This document shows, piece after piece, positions 17,160 to 25,263 of a stretch of 64,000 nt of DNA. The number at the start of each line of letters is the position of its first letter. The stretch's first letter is position 1. The notes under the pieces are model-generated. The model had not been told where the DNA came from. It made no database searches and saw only the letters and a list, made by a program, of their open reading frames with translations. Position numbers and translations under genes: made by a program. This DNA is from Dethiosulfovibrio salsuginis (GTDB lineage Bacteria; Synergistota; Synergistia; Synergistales; Dethiosulfovibrionaceae). The stretch is taken from assembly GCF_900177735.1 (NCBI RefSeq), contig NZ_FXBB01000013.1, positions 1-64,000 on the forward strand, given 5' to 3'.

Positions 17160-18724
17160 CACAGAATACCTCCCATCACGGCACCGATGTAAGCCCCTTT
17201 GTCCACCAGTGCGGCGGCGGCGGGCTCTATCAGGTTAGAAACCACCCAGGTTGGAAACAGCGACAGCCCCAGTATCACGACGGTTATGACCACCATGCCC
17301 GCTATCATAGATCCAGGCACCTCTCGTACCTTCTTAAGCTCGGTCCTCTCAGGCCCCAAAAAGGCGCTCTGGAACACCTTGACGAAGGAAGCGAGGGTAA
17401 GGATCGACGTCACCAGTGCCACCACAGTCAGAGCGGGATGGACGGCGAAGGAGGACTGATAGATCATCAGCTTGGATACGAACCCGTTGAAAGGCGGCAC
17501 ACCGGAGATAGCGGCGGCGGAGATGAAGAACATCACCGTGGTAACCGGCATCCGTCTGGAAAGGCCTCCCATTTTGTCCAGATCCCTGGTTCCGGTCACG
17601 TAGTAAAGGGCACCGGCACCTAAAAAGAGCATCCCTTTGTACATCATGTAGTTGACCATGTGGAATATGCCCCCTTTGATGGAGGCCATGCCGTAGTCCG
17701 CCATCTCGCTGGGGTTCCCTAGGGCCAAAAATCCCACGCCGAAAGCCATGAGCATGTAGCCCACCTGAGAAACCGAGTGATATCCAATAAGCCTCTTTAC
17801 CTCGTGCTGGACCACCGCCATGGTTACCCCGAAGAACATGGACATCACCCCGAGGACTATCAAGGTCCAGGATATGGCGGGCAGGGCCATGGTAGATCCG
17901 AACACGGAGAAGAGGATCCTGCATAGGACCACCAAAGAGGCCTGGCTGACCACCACCAGGAGGACTGTCACCGAGGAAGGAGCCTCAGCGTAGGCGTCGG
18001 GCATCCACATATGCATTGGGAAAGCACCGCATTTCATCGCCAGAGAGACCACCAAAAACACCAAAGCGATCTTTTCCGGCAGTCCGGCCTGAAGGGAGTT
18101 ACCTATAGCCGCCATATTGAGCATATTGTATCTGCCGTACAGGAAACCCACCGCCAGAAGGACCATCATGCCAGCAACCTGAGAGAGGAGCATATACTTA
18201 AAGGAAGCCTCTATAGACTCAGGACGATCTCTCCAGTAGGCTATAAGTCCAAAAGAGGCCGCCGAAGCTATCTCCAGGAAGACGAAGAAGTTGAAGAGGT
18301 CTCCCGTCAGGACCATGCCCAGCATCCCTGCGGTGAGGAGGAAATAAAGGGCTACGTACCAGTTTTTGCCGGAGAAACGATCGACGAACTTGATTCCGAA
18401 AAGCACCCCCGCCAGAGAGGCAAAACAGCCTATCACCGCTATCAGGGCGTTGAAGGCATCGACCTCCATTATTATTCTGACCGGATATGCAAACCCCATA
18501 GGAAGGGTCAGGTTCCAGGAGGTCTCTCCCATGACGTAGACCATTATGCCCTCTCTAGCTACCTCGAAAAACAGAAACAGGGACAAAGCGGTGAGTATCA
18601 GAGACACCAGAACGGACCAGATAGACCGGGCCCTATTGCCCCCTAACGCTACGATAGGCGTACAAAAAGCCCCTAAAAGGGGAACTGCCAGCATCAAAGC
18701 GGGCAGATGAACGGTCCAGTTCAT
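17159..18724 (-). CDS. mbhH: Mbh subunit H: MrpD/NuoN-like ion-translocating subunit
   Basis: The 521-residue membrane protein has about 14 helices and belongs to the proton-conducting NuoL/M/N and MrpD family. The characteristic charged helix motifs are seen in EIASAASFGLIAYWRDRPESIEASFKY and MKCGAFPMHMWMPDAYAEAPSSVTVLL, plus HEVKRLIGYHSVSQVGYML. It is the main pump subunit of the complex. Start overlaps the stop of mbhG by four bases. Confidence 0.93.
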   Translation of the reverse strand: MNWTVHLPALMLAVPLLGAFCTPIVALGGNRARSIWSVLVSLILTALSLFLFFEVAREGIMVYVMGETSWNLTLPMGFAYPVRIIMEVDAFNALIAVIGCFASLAGVLFGIKFVDRFSGKNWYVALYFLLTAGMLGMVLTGDLFNFFVFLEIASAASFGLIAYWRDRPESIEASFKYMLLSQVAGMMVLLAVGFLYGRYNMLNMAAIGNSLQAGLPEKIALVFLVVSLAMKCGAFPMHMWMPDAYAEAPSSVTVLLVVVSQASLVVLCRILFSVFGSTMALPAISWTLIVLGVMSMFFGVTMAVVQHEVKRLIGYHSVSQVGYMLMAFGVGFLALGNPSEMADYGMASIKGGIFHMVNYMMYKGMLFLGAGALYYVTGTRDLDKMGGLSRRMPVTTVMFFISAAAISGVPPFNGFVSKLMIYQSSFAVHPALTVVALVTSILTLASFVKVFQSAFLGPERTELKKVREVPGSMIAGMVVITVVILGLSLFPTWVVSNLIEPAAAALVDKGAYIGAVMGGIL

Positions 18725-19068
18725 CCTCTCAACCTCCTGATCTCTCTTACGTCCAGGGTTCCGTAGTGCCGGTACAACATGACGATCAACGAAAGCATGA
18801 GGGCCGACGAAGCGAAGGCTATGACTATAGCGGTAAGGGTCATGGCCTGAGGTGTGGGCAGGACGAAGACGTCCACCGGGCCAGGGAGAAAGTGTATAGG
18901 AATATCCCCGTTAAAACGGTACCCCAGCGCCACCAAAAACATGTTGGCGGCGGACTCCATGAGGCAGACCCCTATGGCTATCTTGATCAGGTTATTCTCG
19001 ACGATAACCGAGATAAGCCCCATCAGGAAAAGCAGCCCTACCACGAAGAAAGGTAAATTAGCTATCAT
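18721..19068 (-). CDS. mbhG: Mbh subunit G: MrpC/NuoK-like subunit
   Basis: The 115-residue protein has three membrane helices and belongs to the MnhC/NuoK family. Typical features are the central helix VENNLIKIAIGVCLMESAANM and the third helix with PTPQAMTLTAIVIAFA. It overlaps mbhF by 11 bases. Confidence 0.9.
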   Translation of the reverse strand: MIANLPFFVVGLLFLMGLISVIVENNLIKIAIGVCLMESAANMFLVALGYRFNGDIPIHFLPGPVDVFVLPTPQAMTLTAIVIAFASSALMLSLIVMLYRHYGTLDVREIRRLRG

Positions 19069-19543
19069 AGCCCGTCTCCTTTTCGCTATTCTCGGACACG
19101 TCGGTCATCATCCATCTGAACATGACTATGAGTATGATAGTCAGCGCTCCAGCTACCTCTATCCCCACCGCCAGGTCCATCAGACCGATGTTCCCCGAGA
19201 AGGGGATTATGCCGTGAGTGGAGTTTACCGCCACATCGTGAGGAATGGAGAGGAAGTTATACGTAAACGTCCCATGTTTTATGCCACCTATCCCCAGAAA
19301 GATAAACAGAAGCAGGCCGAAGAACATCAGGGCCCAGTAGACCGACAGCTTCACCCACTCTAAGACCTTTTTGCCTCCGTGGGCGACGAGAAGCAGGGCC
19401 ATAAAGGACGCCACGATAGCTCCTCCCTGGAATCCTCCCCCAGGGGTGATGTCGCCGTGAACGATTACGTAAACCCCAAATATGACCAGAAACCAGGCAA
19501 AAAGGTCACAGACCGTCCTCGCTACTATGGATAACGGTTTCAA
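19058..19543 (-). CDS. mbhF: Mbh subunit F: MnhB-domain antiporter subunit
   Basis: The 161-residue membrane protein shows the MnhB domain signature in YVIVHGDITPGGGFQGGAI. It has about four membrane helices. It corresponds to MrpB and to MbhF of the archaeal complex, and forms part of the sodium/proton antiport module. Confidence 0.9.
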   Translation of the reverse strand: MKPLSIVARTVCDLFAWFLVIFGVYVIVHGDITPGGGFQGGAIVASFMALLLVAHGGKKVLEWVKLSVYWALMFFGLLLFIFLGIGGIKHGTFTYNFLSIPHDVAVNSTHGIIPFSGNIGLMDLAVGIEVAGALTIILIVMFRWMMTDVSENSEKETGYDS

Positions 19544-19546
19544 GGC

Positions 19547-19816
19547 CTAATTCCCCCCTTTTCTAAAAAGAGCCACCACGGAGCACAGGGCGGTGAAAAG
19601 AACCGCCGACTCACCTAGGGTATCGAAAGCTCGGTAGTCAAAGACTATGGAGGTGACTACGTTCTCCGCCGACCGATCCTCCAGGGCGTGGGTAAGATAG
19701 TATTCGTCCATCTCCACCGCATTTGGCTTTCCAAAAGGATGGATCCTATCGAGCCCTGTCATAGCGATTCCTCCCATGACCAGAGCCGCCGCGACGAAAA
19801 GGGCCTTCAGCTTCAT
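19547..19816 (-). CDS. mbhE: Mbh subunit E: MrpA C-terminal/MrpB-like small subunit
   Basis: The 89-residue protein has an N-terminal membrane segment, a short loop (KPNAVEMDEYYLTHALEDRS) and a second membrane segment preceded by VTSIVFDYRAFDTLGE. This pattern is that of the MbhE family, derived from the C-terminal end of MrpA. It overlaps mbhD by four bases upstream. Confidence 0.87.
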   Translation of the reverse strand: MKLKALFVAAALVMGGIAMTGLDRIHPFGKPNAVEMDEYYLTHALEDRSAENVVTSIVFDYRAFDTLGESAVLFTALCSVVALFRKGGN

Positions 19817-20070
19817 TTCCGCCCCCTCCTCTTTCTCTTAAGACGATCTACGCCGAAAAGGGCGAACAGAAACACGGTAGTGTTAAGGGCAGCTCCAATT
19901 CCAGCCTCCGCTATAGCTACGTCGGGAGCCTGTAGGATGTAGAACTCCAGGGAAAGCAGGAGACTGAAAGCCCCAAGGCTTATCACCGAGTAGAGAAGGT
20001 CCCTGAACCAAAGGGCGTAAAATCCGGTCACAACCAGTAGGACCAGGTTCATAACGTGAAAAAAGGTCAT
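19813..20070 (-). CDS. mbhD: Mbh subunit D: DUF4040-type antiporter subunit
   Basis: The 85-residue protein has three short membrane helices. The conserved segment FYILQAPDVAIAEAGIGAAL is diagnostic of the MrpA-derived DUF4040/MbhD family. Its start overlaps the stop of mbhC in an ATGA arrangement. Confidence 0.9.
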   Translation of the reverse strand: MTFFHVMNLVLLVVTGFYALWFRDLLYSVISLGAFSLLLSLEFYILQAPDVAIAEAGIGAALNTTVFLFALFGVDRLKRKRRGRK

Positions 20071-20450
20071 CTTTCAATCCCCTCCTTTAACAGTCTCTCA
20101 TCTCTCTCCGCCAGACTGTCCACCACAGCGTCCTTAGGGAAGGCCTTGCTTCTGTGGGCCGCTCTAGCCAGAACGTGGGCTCCGGTGGCGTTGCTTATGA
20201 GGAGGGCGATAACGGCTATCACCACGTGAACCGCCAACACGGAGAAACGGACCTCCCCTGACTGCAACCTCCTTATGACGGCGTAGAGGACCACCCCGAA
20301 GGCCAGGGACATGGTACCGAAGGTAGTACACTTGGTGGAGCCGTGCATCCTGGTGTAGACGTCAGGAAACCTGTACAGAGAGAACGTCCCTAAGGTGTTG
20401 ATCAAAAGCCCTAGGAGAATGAAAAGGATCGGAAAAACATACCAGCCCAC
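20067..20450 (-). CDS. mbhC: Mbh subunit C: MrpG/MnhG-like subunit
   Basis: The 127-residue protein belongs to the MnhG family, with GTFSLYRFPDVYTRMHGSTK followed by TFGTMSLAFGV, and three membrane helices. A GTG start is used. It lies two bases after the stop of mbhB. Confidence 0.9.
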   Translation of the reverse strand: MGWYVFPILFILLGLLINTLGTFSLYRFPDVYTRMHGSTKCTTFGTMSLAFGVVLYAVIRRLQSGEVRFSVLAVHVVIAVIALLISNATGAHVLARAAHRSKAFPKDAVVDSLAERDERLLKEGIER

Positions 20451-20451
20451 G

Positions 20452-20718
20452 TTATTTCCCCCTTTCCTCTATGTAACGGGCTATGAACATGGTACTCACA
20501 AAGGAGAGCCCGGCGTATACTATAGCGATATCCACCATGACCACCGACTCGAAGTGAACCGCCAGGACGATCATGACCCCGATAACCAAGGTGTTTATGG
20601 CGTCCAAGGCGACAGCTCTGTCCGCACCGGTCGGTCCCATTATGAGCCTGCCGGTCATGAGGATAATGAGAAGGACCATAAACCCCGCAGCGAAACCGAA
20701 AAAACCGATCATAGTCAT
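20452..20718 (-). CDS. mbhB: Mbh subunit B: MrpF/MnhF-like subunit
   Basis: The 88-residue protein has three membrane helices and the MnhF signature MGPTGADRAVALDAINTLVI. It overlaps mbhA by four bases. Confidence 0.9.
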   Translation of the reverse strand: MTMIGFFGFAAGFMVLLIILMTGRLIMGPTGADRAVALDAINTLVIGVMIVLAVHFESVVMVDIAIVYAGLSFVSTMFIARYIEERGK

Positions 20719-21203
20719 TCCGCTAACCTCCTAGCCCAGTCTCCAAAGGAACCGTAGACCGCCTCCCCTGAAGGGTCTTTATCGGTCACGTTTATCCAAT
20801 GGACGTAGAAAACCCCGCTGTCCTCCTCCACGTCGACGGTCAGGGTCCCCGGTGTGAGGGTTATAGCGTTGGCGAGTAGGGTCTTTGACATATCCCCTGT
20901 AAGGCCGGTATCGACCTTGACTATCCCCGGTTTGATGTTGCCGGTGATTATCCTTATCGCCACGTCGATATTGGACTTTACCATGGCCACTATGAAGGGA
21001 CCGAACATAAAGTAGAGAAAACCCAACCACCTCATGGGGTTAAGCCCAGACCATCCAAAATGCCTGGCGTTGCTGCGGCTTCTGACGGACAGGGCCAACA
21101 CCGTGGATATGATGAGAGCTATTCCGTACTCAAAGGCCGGTATCGGCTCCCCTGACCACACTAGCAAAAGGTACATCAAAAAGGAGAGTACAAAAACGAA
21201 CAC
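20715..21203 (-). CDS. mbhA: Mbh subunit A: MrpE/MnhE-like subunit
   Basis: The 162-residue protein belongs to the MnhE family: N-terminal membrane helices, then the soluble C-terminal part with LANAITLTPGTLTVDVEEDSGVFYVHWI. It uses GTG at 21203 with GGAGGTGTTTAA upstream. It is the first gene of the 14-gene operon, and a promoter lies about 60 bases upstream. Confidence 0.91.
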   Translation of the reverse strand: MFVFVLSFLMYLLLVWSGEPIPAFEYGIALIISTVLALSVRSRSNARHFGWSGLNPMRWLGFLYFMFGPFIVAMVKSNIDVAIRIITGNIKPGIVKVDTGLTGDMSKTLLANAITLTPGTLTVDVEEDSGVFYVHWINVTDKDPSGEAVYGSFGDWARRLAE

Positions 21204-21263
21204 TTAAACACCTCCTCAAAAGGATAAGGCATCCTATGCCTCTTTACGTCGACCTCTCAGACT

Positions 21264-21292
21264 TTTATACAGCCTGACAGATCAAAAGTAAA
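21264..21292 (-). promoter_or_regulatory. Probable promoter of the mbh operon
   Basis: On the minus strand TTTACT (21292-21287) and TATAAA (21269-21264) are separated by 17 bases, about 60 bases ahead of mbhA. The match is good but not perfect. Confidence 0.6.
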
Positions 21293-21323
21293 AAACGTTC
21301 ATGACTTCACATTCCCCCTAAAA

Positions 21324-21509
21324 TCACCACCTATTGCCACACCTCTCGCAGCCCCAAAGAGGGGCCTCGCTCTCCGGGCAAGCCCCTCCGTAGAGAGCCT
21401 CCCCCTTCTCCACCTTATAAGCCAGATCGAAAGGCAGGTATCCCCAATATACCGGCAATACCGCCCTATCACCACAGAACGGACAGACTAAAAGTTCCCC
21501 ATCCCCCAC
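21324..21509 (-). CDS. Small zinc-ribbon protein of unknown function
   Basis: The 61-residue product has two paired-cysteine knuckles, CPFCGD near the start and CERCGNRW at the end, a likely zinc ribbon. GTG at 21509 has AGGGGG upstream. It precedes the mbh operon on the same strand by about 120 bases, but a promoter lies between. No family is recognised, and the short length makes the call moderate. Confidence 0.5.
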   Translation of the reverse strand: MGDGELLVCPFCGDRAVLPVYWGYLPFDLAYKVEKGEALYGGACPESEAPLWGCERCGNRW

Positions 21510-21659
21510 AGTGAACGCCCCCTAACTTGGTCTATGTAGACATTATACATGGAACTACAAAAATCTGGGACCGAAAATAGCCCTTTTGATTTTATGGCGA
21601 TAGCTATGATATGCTCTTGCGGTTTTATCATACTAGAGCATAACCCAGGAGGAATCGAC

Positions 21660-22937
21660 GTGACCGACGAGATAAAAAGTGCCAATCGTTACAGGTGGGC
21701 GGTATGGGGATCTATGGTGCTGGCTTACATGGTGGTCTTTTTCCACCGTCTGGCCGCAGGGGTTGTGAGGGCGGACATAACCGAGGCTTTCGACCTAAGC
21801 CCATCGGCCTTCGGCAACATGGCGTCGGCGTACTTTTACGCCTATATGGTGATGCAGATCCCCGTCGGAATGATGGCCGACTCCCTGGGAGCCAGGATGA
21901 CCGTCTCCATCGGTATGCTCCTAGCGGGGACGGGATCGGTGGTTTTCGGCATGGCCCCCACTCCCTTTTGGCTCCTGGCGGGAAGGTTTATGGTGGGCAT
22001 CGGGGTCTCCACTGTGTTCGTATCCATACTTAAGGTGCAGTCCCAGTGGTTTAAGGAGAGGGAGTTCGGAACCATGTCGGGCCTTACCTCCTTCGTCGGA
22101 AACATGGGAGGGGTGCTGGCCCAGGCCCCTCTGGCCCTTTTGGTCGGGATATTCAGCTGGAGGGCATCTTTCGTCACCATAGGGATAGGAACGCTGTTAA
22201 TAGCGCTCCTCTGTTGGACGGTGATAAGGAACAAGCCCGAGGACAAAGGCTATCCCCCTGTATCGGAGCAAAGTGGAGCGGGAAAGGTCGCTCCTCTGCC
22301 TCTTATACAGTCCCTCAAGATATCGGCGTCCAACTGGAGGCTCTGGCCGGTTTTCGTTTTCTTCGGCTGTTACAGCGGCGTTTACCTGGCTTTCTCCGGC
22401 ACCTGGGGAACCCCTTATCTACAGGACGTATATCACATGACCGTAGGTCAGGCTTCGTCTATAGTTTCCTACGCTGTCTATGGTACCATCTTAGGAGGTT
22501 TTTCCGCAGGGGCTATATCGGATAAACTGGGACTCAGAAAGACCCCACTTATAGCCATGAACCTGGTAGCCACAGCGGTATGGCTGACCATAGTGATACT
22601 CTGGAAGGGGATGCCTCCGGTGATGGCATTGAGGCCCCTTTTCTTCCTGGCTGGCTTCTCCGCCACTTCCTACGTCATATCCTGGGCTATCATCAAGGAG
22701 ATAAACCACCCTCAGTCCACAGGGGTGGCTATAGCGTTGGTAAACACCGGGGCCTTTTTGGGAAGTGCCCTAATAACCACCTTTATGGGCAAGGTCCTGG
22801 AGAACCTTTCCCATTTACCTCCACAGGCAAGGTTCACCTCAGCACTGTGGATATGTCTTGGGGCGACGGTGCTTGGGCTTGTCTGTTCGTTCCTCTTTCC
22901 GGAAACCAGATGCAGAAACACCTACAACAGGCCTTGA
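21660..22937 (+). CDS. Major facilitator superfamily transporter
   Basis: The GTG at 21660, preceded by AGGAGGAATCGAC, gives 425 residues and about 12 membrane helices. The first cytoplasmic loop motif of the MFS appears as GMMADSLGARMT. The first membrane region (YMVVFFHRLAAGVVRADI) resembles bacterial organic-anion and sugar-phosphate-type MFS members. The substrate cannot be read from the sequence. The stop codon overlaps the promoter of the small RNA that follows. Confidence 0.88.
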   Translation: MTDEIKSANRYRWAVWGSMVLAYMVVFFHRLAAGVVRADITEAFDLSPSAFGNMASAYFYAYMVMQIPVGMMADSLGARMTVSIGMLLAGTGSVVFGMAPTPFWLLAGRFMVGIGVSTVFVSILKVQSQWFKEREFGTMSGLTSFVGNMGGVLAQAPLALLVGIFSWRASFVTIGIGTLLIALLCWTVIRNKPEDKGYPPVSEQSGAGKVAPLPLIQSLKISASNWRLWPVFVFFGCYSGVYLAFSGTWGTPYLQDVYHMTVGQASSIVSYAVYGTILGGFSAGAISDKLGLRKTPLIAMNLVATAVWLTIVILWKGMPPVMALRPLFFLAGFSATSYVISWAIIKEINHPQSTGVAIALVNTGAFLGSALITTFMGKVLENLSHLPPQARFTSALWICLGATVLGLVCSFLFPETRCRNTYNRP

Positions 22938-22963
22938 CGTTCCGGCAAGGTTCGTGATATAAA
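22934..22963 (+). promoter_or_regulatory. Promoter of the RNA at 22970-23148
   Basis: TTGACG (22934-22939) and TATAAA (22958-22963) are separated by 18 bases, and the -35 box overlaps the stop codon of the MFS gene. The only thing between this promoter and the next terminator is non-coding. Confidence 0.65.
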
Positions 22964-22969
22964 CTGCTT

Positions 22970-23148
22970 CAACTTCGCAACGCCGTTTGAGAAAAAAATC
23001 CTACAGAGAGCAGGCTATCAAATGACTCGCATACACAACGCCAACTTCTTCTTTAGCTTTACCAGCGTGGGTCCCGACAGGGGATCGACGCCGTTTTGGC
23101 GTTGACCTTGTTCTTTATCGGGGCCCCTCGTCGGAGGGGCCTTTTTTT
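22970..23148 (+). ncRNA. Unassigned structured RNA (small RNA or 5' leader of paaK)
   Basis: A promoter, about 180 non-coding bases and an intrinsic terminator (stem GGCCCCTC/GAGGGGCC at 23122-23141, then seven T) fill the gap between the MFS gene and paaK. Near the 5' end CAACGCC can pair with GGCGTTG near 23098-23104. The intervening part includes a compact hairpin, GCGT...GGTCCC-GACA-GGGGATC...ACGC. I tested it by eye against tmRNA, SRP RNA, RNase P, T-box and the common riboswitch cores and found no match. It could be a free small RNA or a terminator-controlled leader for paaK. Confidence 0.5.
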
Positions 23149-23192
23149 ATACTCAGACCGATTTTATCACTTTACCCTAGGAGGGCTATACT

Positions 23193-24428
23193 ATGACATT
23201 ACATCACAACGACCCAGTACACACATTAAGACAGACCATCATCTCCGCTAAGAAGGCATCCGCCGCATGGAACGCTAAGCTCAAAGACGTATCGCCGGAG
23301 GAGATAAAGTCGCTGGACGACCTGAAAAAACTGCCTTTCACCGAGAAATCGGACCTTCGGGACAACTACCCCCTTGGCCTCTTGGCCTGTCCAAAGAGGG
23401 ACCTGGTGAGGGTCCACGCCTCCTCTGGGACAACAGGAAAGCCGACGGTTGTGGCCTACACAGCAGGAGATCTGGACAGATGGTCCAGCATAATGGGCCA
23501 GGCTATGGCGACAGGAGGGGTTACGTCGGAGGACGTGGTCCAGGTGGCCTACGGTTACGGCCTGTTCACCGGAGGGCTGGGGGTCCACTACGGAGCCGAG
23601 AGGCTTGGAGCCACGGTCATACCGGCTTCAGGGGGATTCTCCGACAGACAGCTGATGCTCATGGAGGACCTGGAGACCACCGTCTTAGCCTGTACGCCCT
23701 CCTACGGACTGAGGCTCGCGGACCTGATAGAGGAAAAGGCCATAAAGCACTCCCTCAAAATAGGGATCTTCGGGGCGGAGCCCTGGTCCGAGGGGCTCAG
23801 GAAGAACCTGGAGGATAGACTGGGGATAGTGGCTCTGGATATATACGGCCTGTCGGAGATCATGGGACCAGGGGTGGCCATGGAGTGTCAGCACAAGTGC
23901 GGACTCCACGTGGACGAAAGCCAGTTCCTCCTTGAGATCATAGATCCGGCAACCGGAGAGGTTCTCCCCGAGGGGTCCGAGGGAGAGCTGGTAGTGACCA
24001 CACTCTGCAAAGAGGCCCTTCCTATGATCCGTTACAGGACCAAAGACATAACCAGGATAACCAGGGATCGCTGTGGCTGTGGCGCGGAGGGAGCCAGAAT
24101 AGACAGGATAAAGGGCAGAAGCGACGATATGCTCATAATCAGGGGAGTCAACGTATTCCCCTCTCAGATAGAGGTGGCCCTGAGCCATATATCCGGTCTT
24201 TCCCTCCACTACGTCCTTGAGGTTTCGGAAAAAGACGACCTTAAGGAGCTTACAGTCTGTTGTGAGAGCTCCGAATCCCTTTCCGAGAGAGAGGGGAAAG
24301 AGATGGTAAAAAAAACGGGATCCCATCTGGCGGCTATGCTGGGGATAAGGACCGGCGTCAGGATACTGCCTCCTGGATCTATCGCCAGGTCCGAGGGCAA
24401 GGCGGTGCGTGTCAAAAAGGTGGCCTAG
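23193..24428 (+). CDS. paaK: Phenylacetate-CoA ligase family protein (AMP-forming)
   Basis: The 411-residue product is an adenylate-forming enzyme. The ATP-binding motif HASSGTTGKPTVVAYT (about residues 71-86) and the A5-type motif IYGLSEIMGPGVA (about 213-225) are clear, and the C-terminal lid with GRSDDMLIIRGVNVFPSQIE is present. The length fits PaaK. In anaerobic amino-acid fermenters such enzymes act on aryl acetates formed from aromatic amino acids. The exact acid is not shown by the sequence. RBS AGGAGG precedes the ATG. Confidence 0.9.
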   Translation: MTLHHNDPVHTLRQTIISAKKASAAWNAKLKDVSPEEIKSLDDLKKLPFTEKSDLRDNYPLGLLACPKRDLVRVHASSGTTGKPTVVAYTAGDLDRWSSIMGQAMATGGVTSEDVVQVAYGYGLFTGGLGVHYGAERLGATVIPASGGFSDRQLMLMEDLETTVLACTPSYGLRLADLIEEKAIKHSLKIGIFGAEPWSEGLRKNLEDRLGIVALDIYGLSEIMGPGVAMECQHKCGLHVDESQFLLEIIDPATGEVLPEGSEGELVVTTLCKEALPMIRYRTKDITRITRDRCGCGAEGARIDRIKGRSDDMLIIRGVNVFPSQIEVALSHISGLSLHYVLEVSEKDDLKELTVCCESSESLSEREGKEMVKKTGSHLAAMLGIRTGVRILPPGSIARSEGKAVRVKKVA

Positions 24429-24474
24429 AAACTGATATAATATTCTCTCAGAAGCCACGAAAGGACGTGATTAT

Positions 24475-25233
24475 GTGCTTGACGGCACAGGACTTAAGCT
24501 GGTGGTATCGGATATAGACGGCTGTCTATCGGTGGATAAGGGCATTCCCTTCGATCCTTCCGCCATGGCGGCTCTGAGAGAACACCAGGACAGGGCGAGA
24601 GAGGGTATAGGACTTCCTATCACCTTATGCTCCGGCCGAGGCCAGCCCTATATGGAGGCCATAGGCCAGTTTTTAGGCGTTACCGAGCCCATGATCTGCG
24701 AGGCGGGAAGTATGCTGTTCGACCCCAGAGATGACAGCGTCACCCTCAACCCACTTATAAACGACGATCATCTGGAGGCTATGAGGGAGCTAAGGGATAA
24801 ACTACGTCGCTCCTTTAACGGCAGGAATATCCGTTTCGAGGTAGGCAAGGAGATATGCCTGAGCATCAACCCATTTCCATTTCCCATGGGCTCGGAGGAG
24901 CTTGAAAACGCCGTCGCAGGCCTGCTTCAGGAGACCATGGACCTTGCGGACGGAAAGCTCTTCAACGTCACCAGATCGTCCTGCTCCGTGGACGTTACAC
25001 CTAAAGGGGTGGATAAGGCATCCGGCATAGCCATGCTCTCCGAGAGGATAGGGGTCTCCCCTGAGGATATGGTGGGTATTGGTGACTCCTACAACGACCT
25101 CTCCTTTCTGAAGGCGGTAGGGGCCAGCGCCTGCCCGGAGAACGGGGTGCAGCTCATAAAGGATCTCGTCAAATACGTAAGCCCGGAGAGGCACATTCTG
25201 GGAGTTCTGGACATAATAGCCCACTATTCGTGA
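24475..25233 (+). CDS. HAD-superfamily (Cof-type, IIB) phosphatase
   Basis: The 252-residue product has HAD motif I VSDIDGCL (nucleophile Asp then Asp), motif II around CSGRG, and motif III/IV in GIGDSYNDLSFL, with a C2-type cap between. This resembles sugar-phosphate and phosphoglycolate phosphatases of the Cof group. GTG at 24475 is used, with AAGGACG upstream. The substrate is unknown. It lies 46 bases after paaK and may be co-transcribed. Confidence 0.85.
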   Translation: MLDGTGLKLVVSDIDGCLSVDKGIPFDPSAMAALREHQDRAREGIGLPITLCSGRGQPYMEAIGQFLGVTEPMICEAGSMLFDPRDDSVTLNPLINDDHLEAMRELRDKLRRSFNGRNIRFEVGKEICLSINPFPFPMGSEELENAVAGLLQETMDLADGKLFNVTRSSCSVDVTPKGVDKASGIAMLSERIGVSPEDMVGIGDSYNDLSFLKAVGASACPENGVQLIKDLVKYVSPERHILGVLDIIAHYS

Positions 25234-25235
25234 TA

Positions 25236-25263
25236 TAAGGGGGAGGGCTACCCCTCCCCCTTT
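25236..25263. terminator. Bidirectional terminator overlapping the end of the 25248 gene
   Basis: AAGGGGGAGGG and CCCTCCCCCTT form a strong stem. The TAG stop of the convergent minus-strand gene lies in the loop, so that gene's last codons make up one arm of the hairpin. It also ends the HAD phosphatase transcript. Confidence 0.75.

Noticed and set aside
22970-23148. tmRNA, SRP RNA, 6S RNA or T-box identity of the RNA before paaK
   Set aside because: Diagnostic segments (tRNA-like ends, SRP tetraloop helix, T-box consensus) are absent, and a better 6S candidate lies at 41885-42067.
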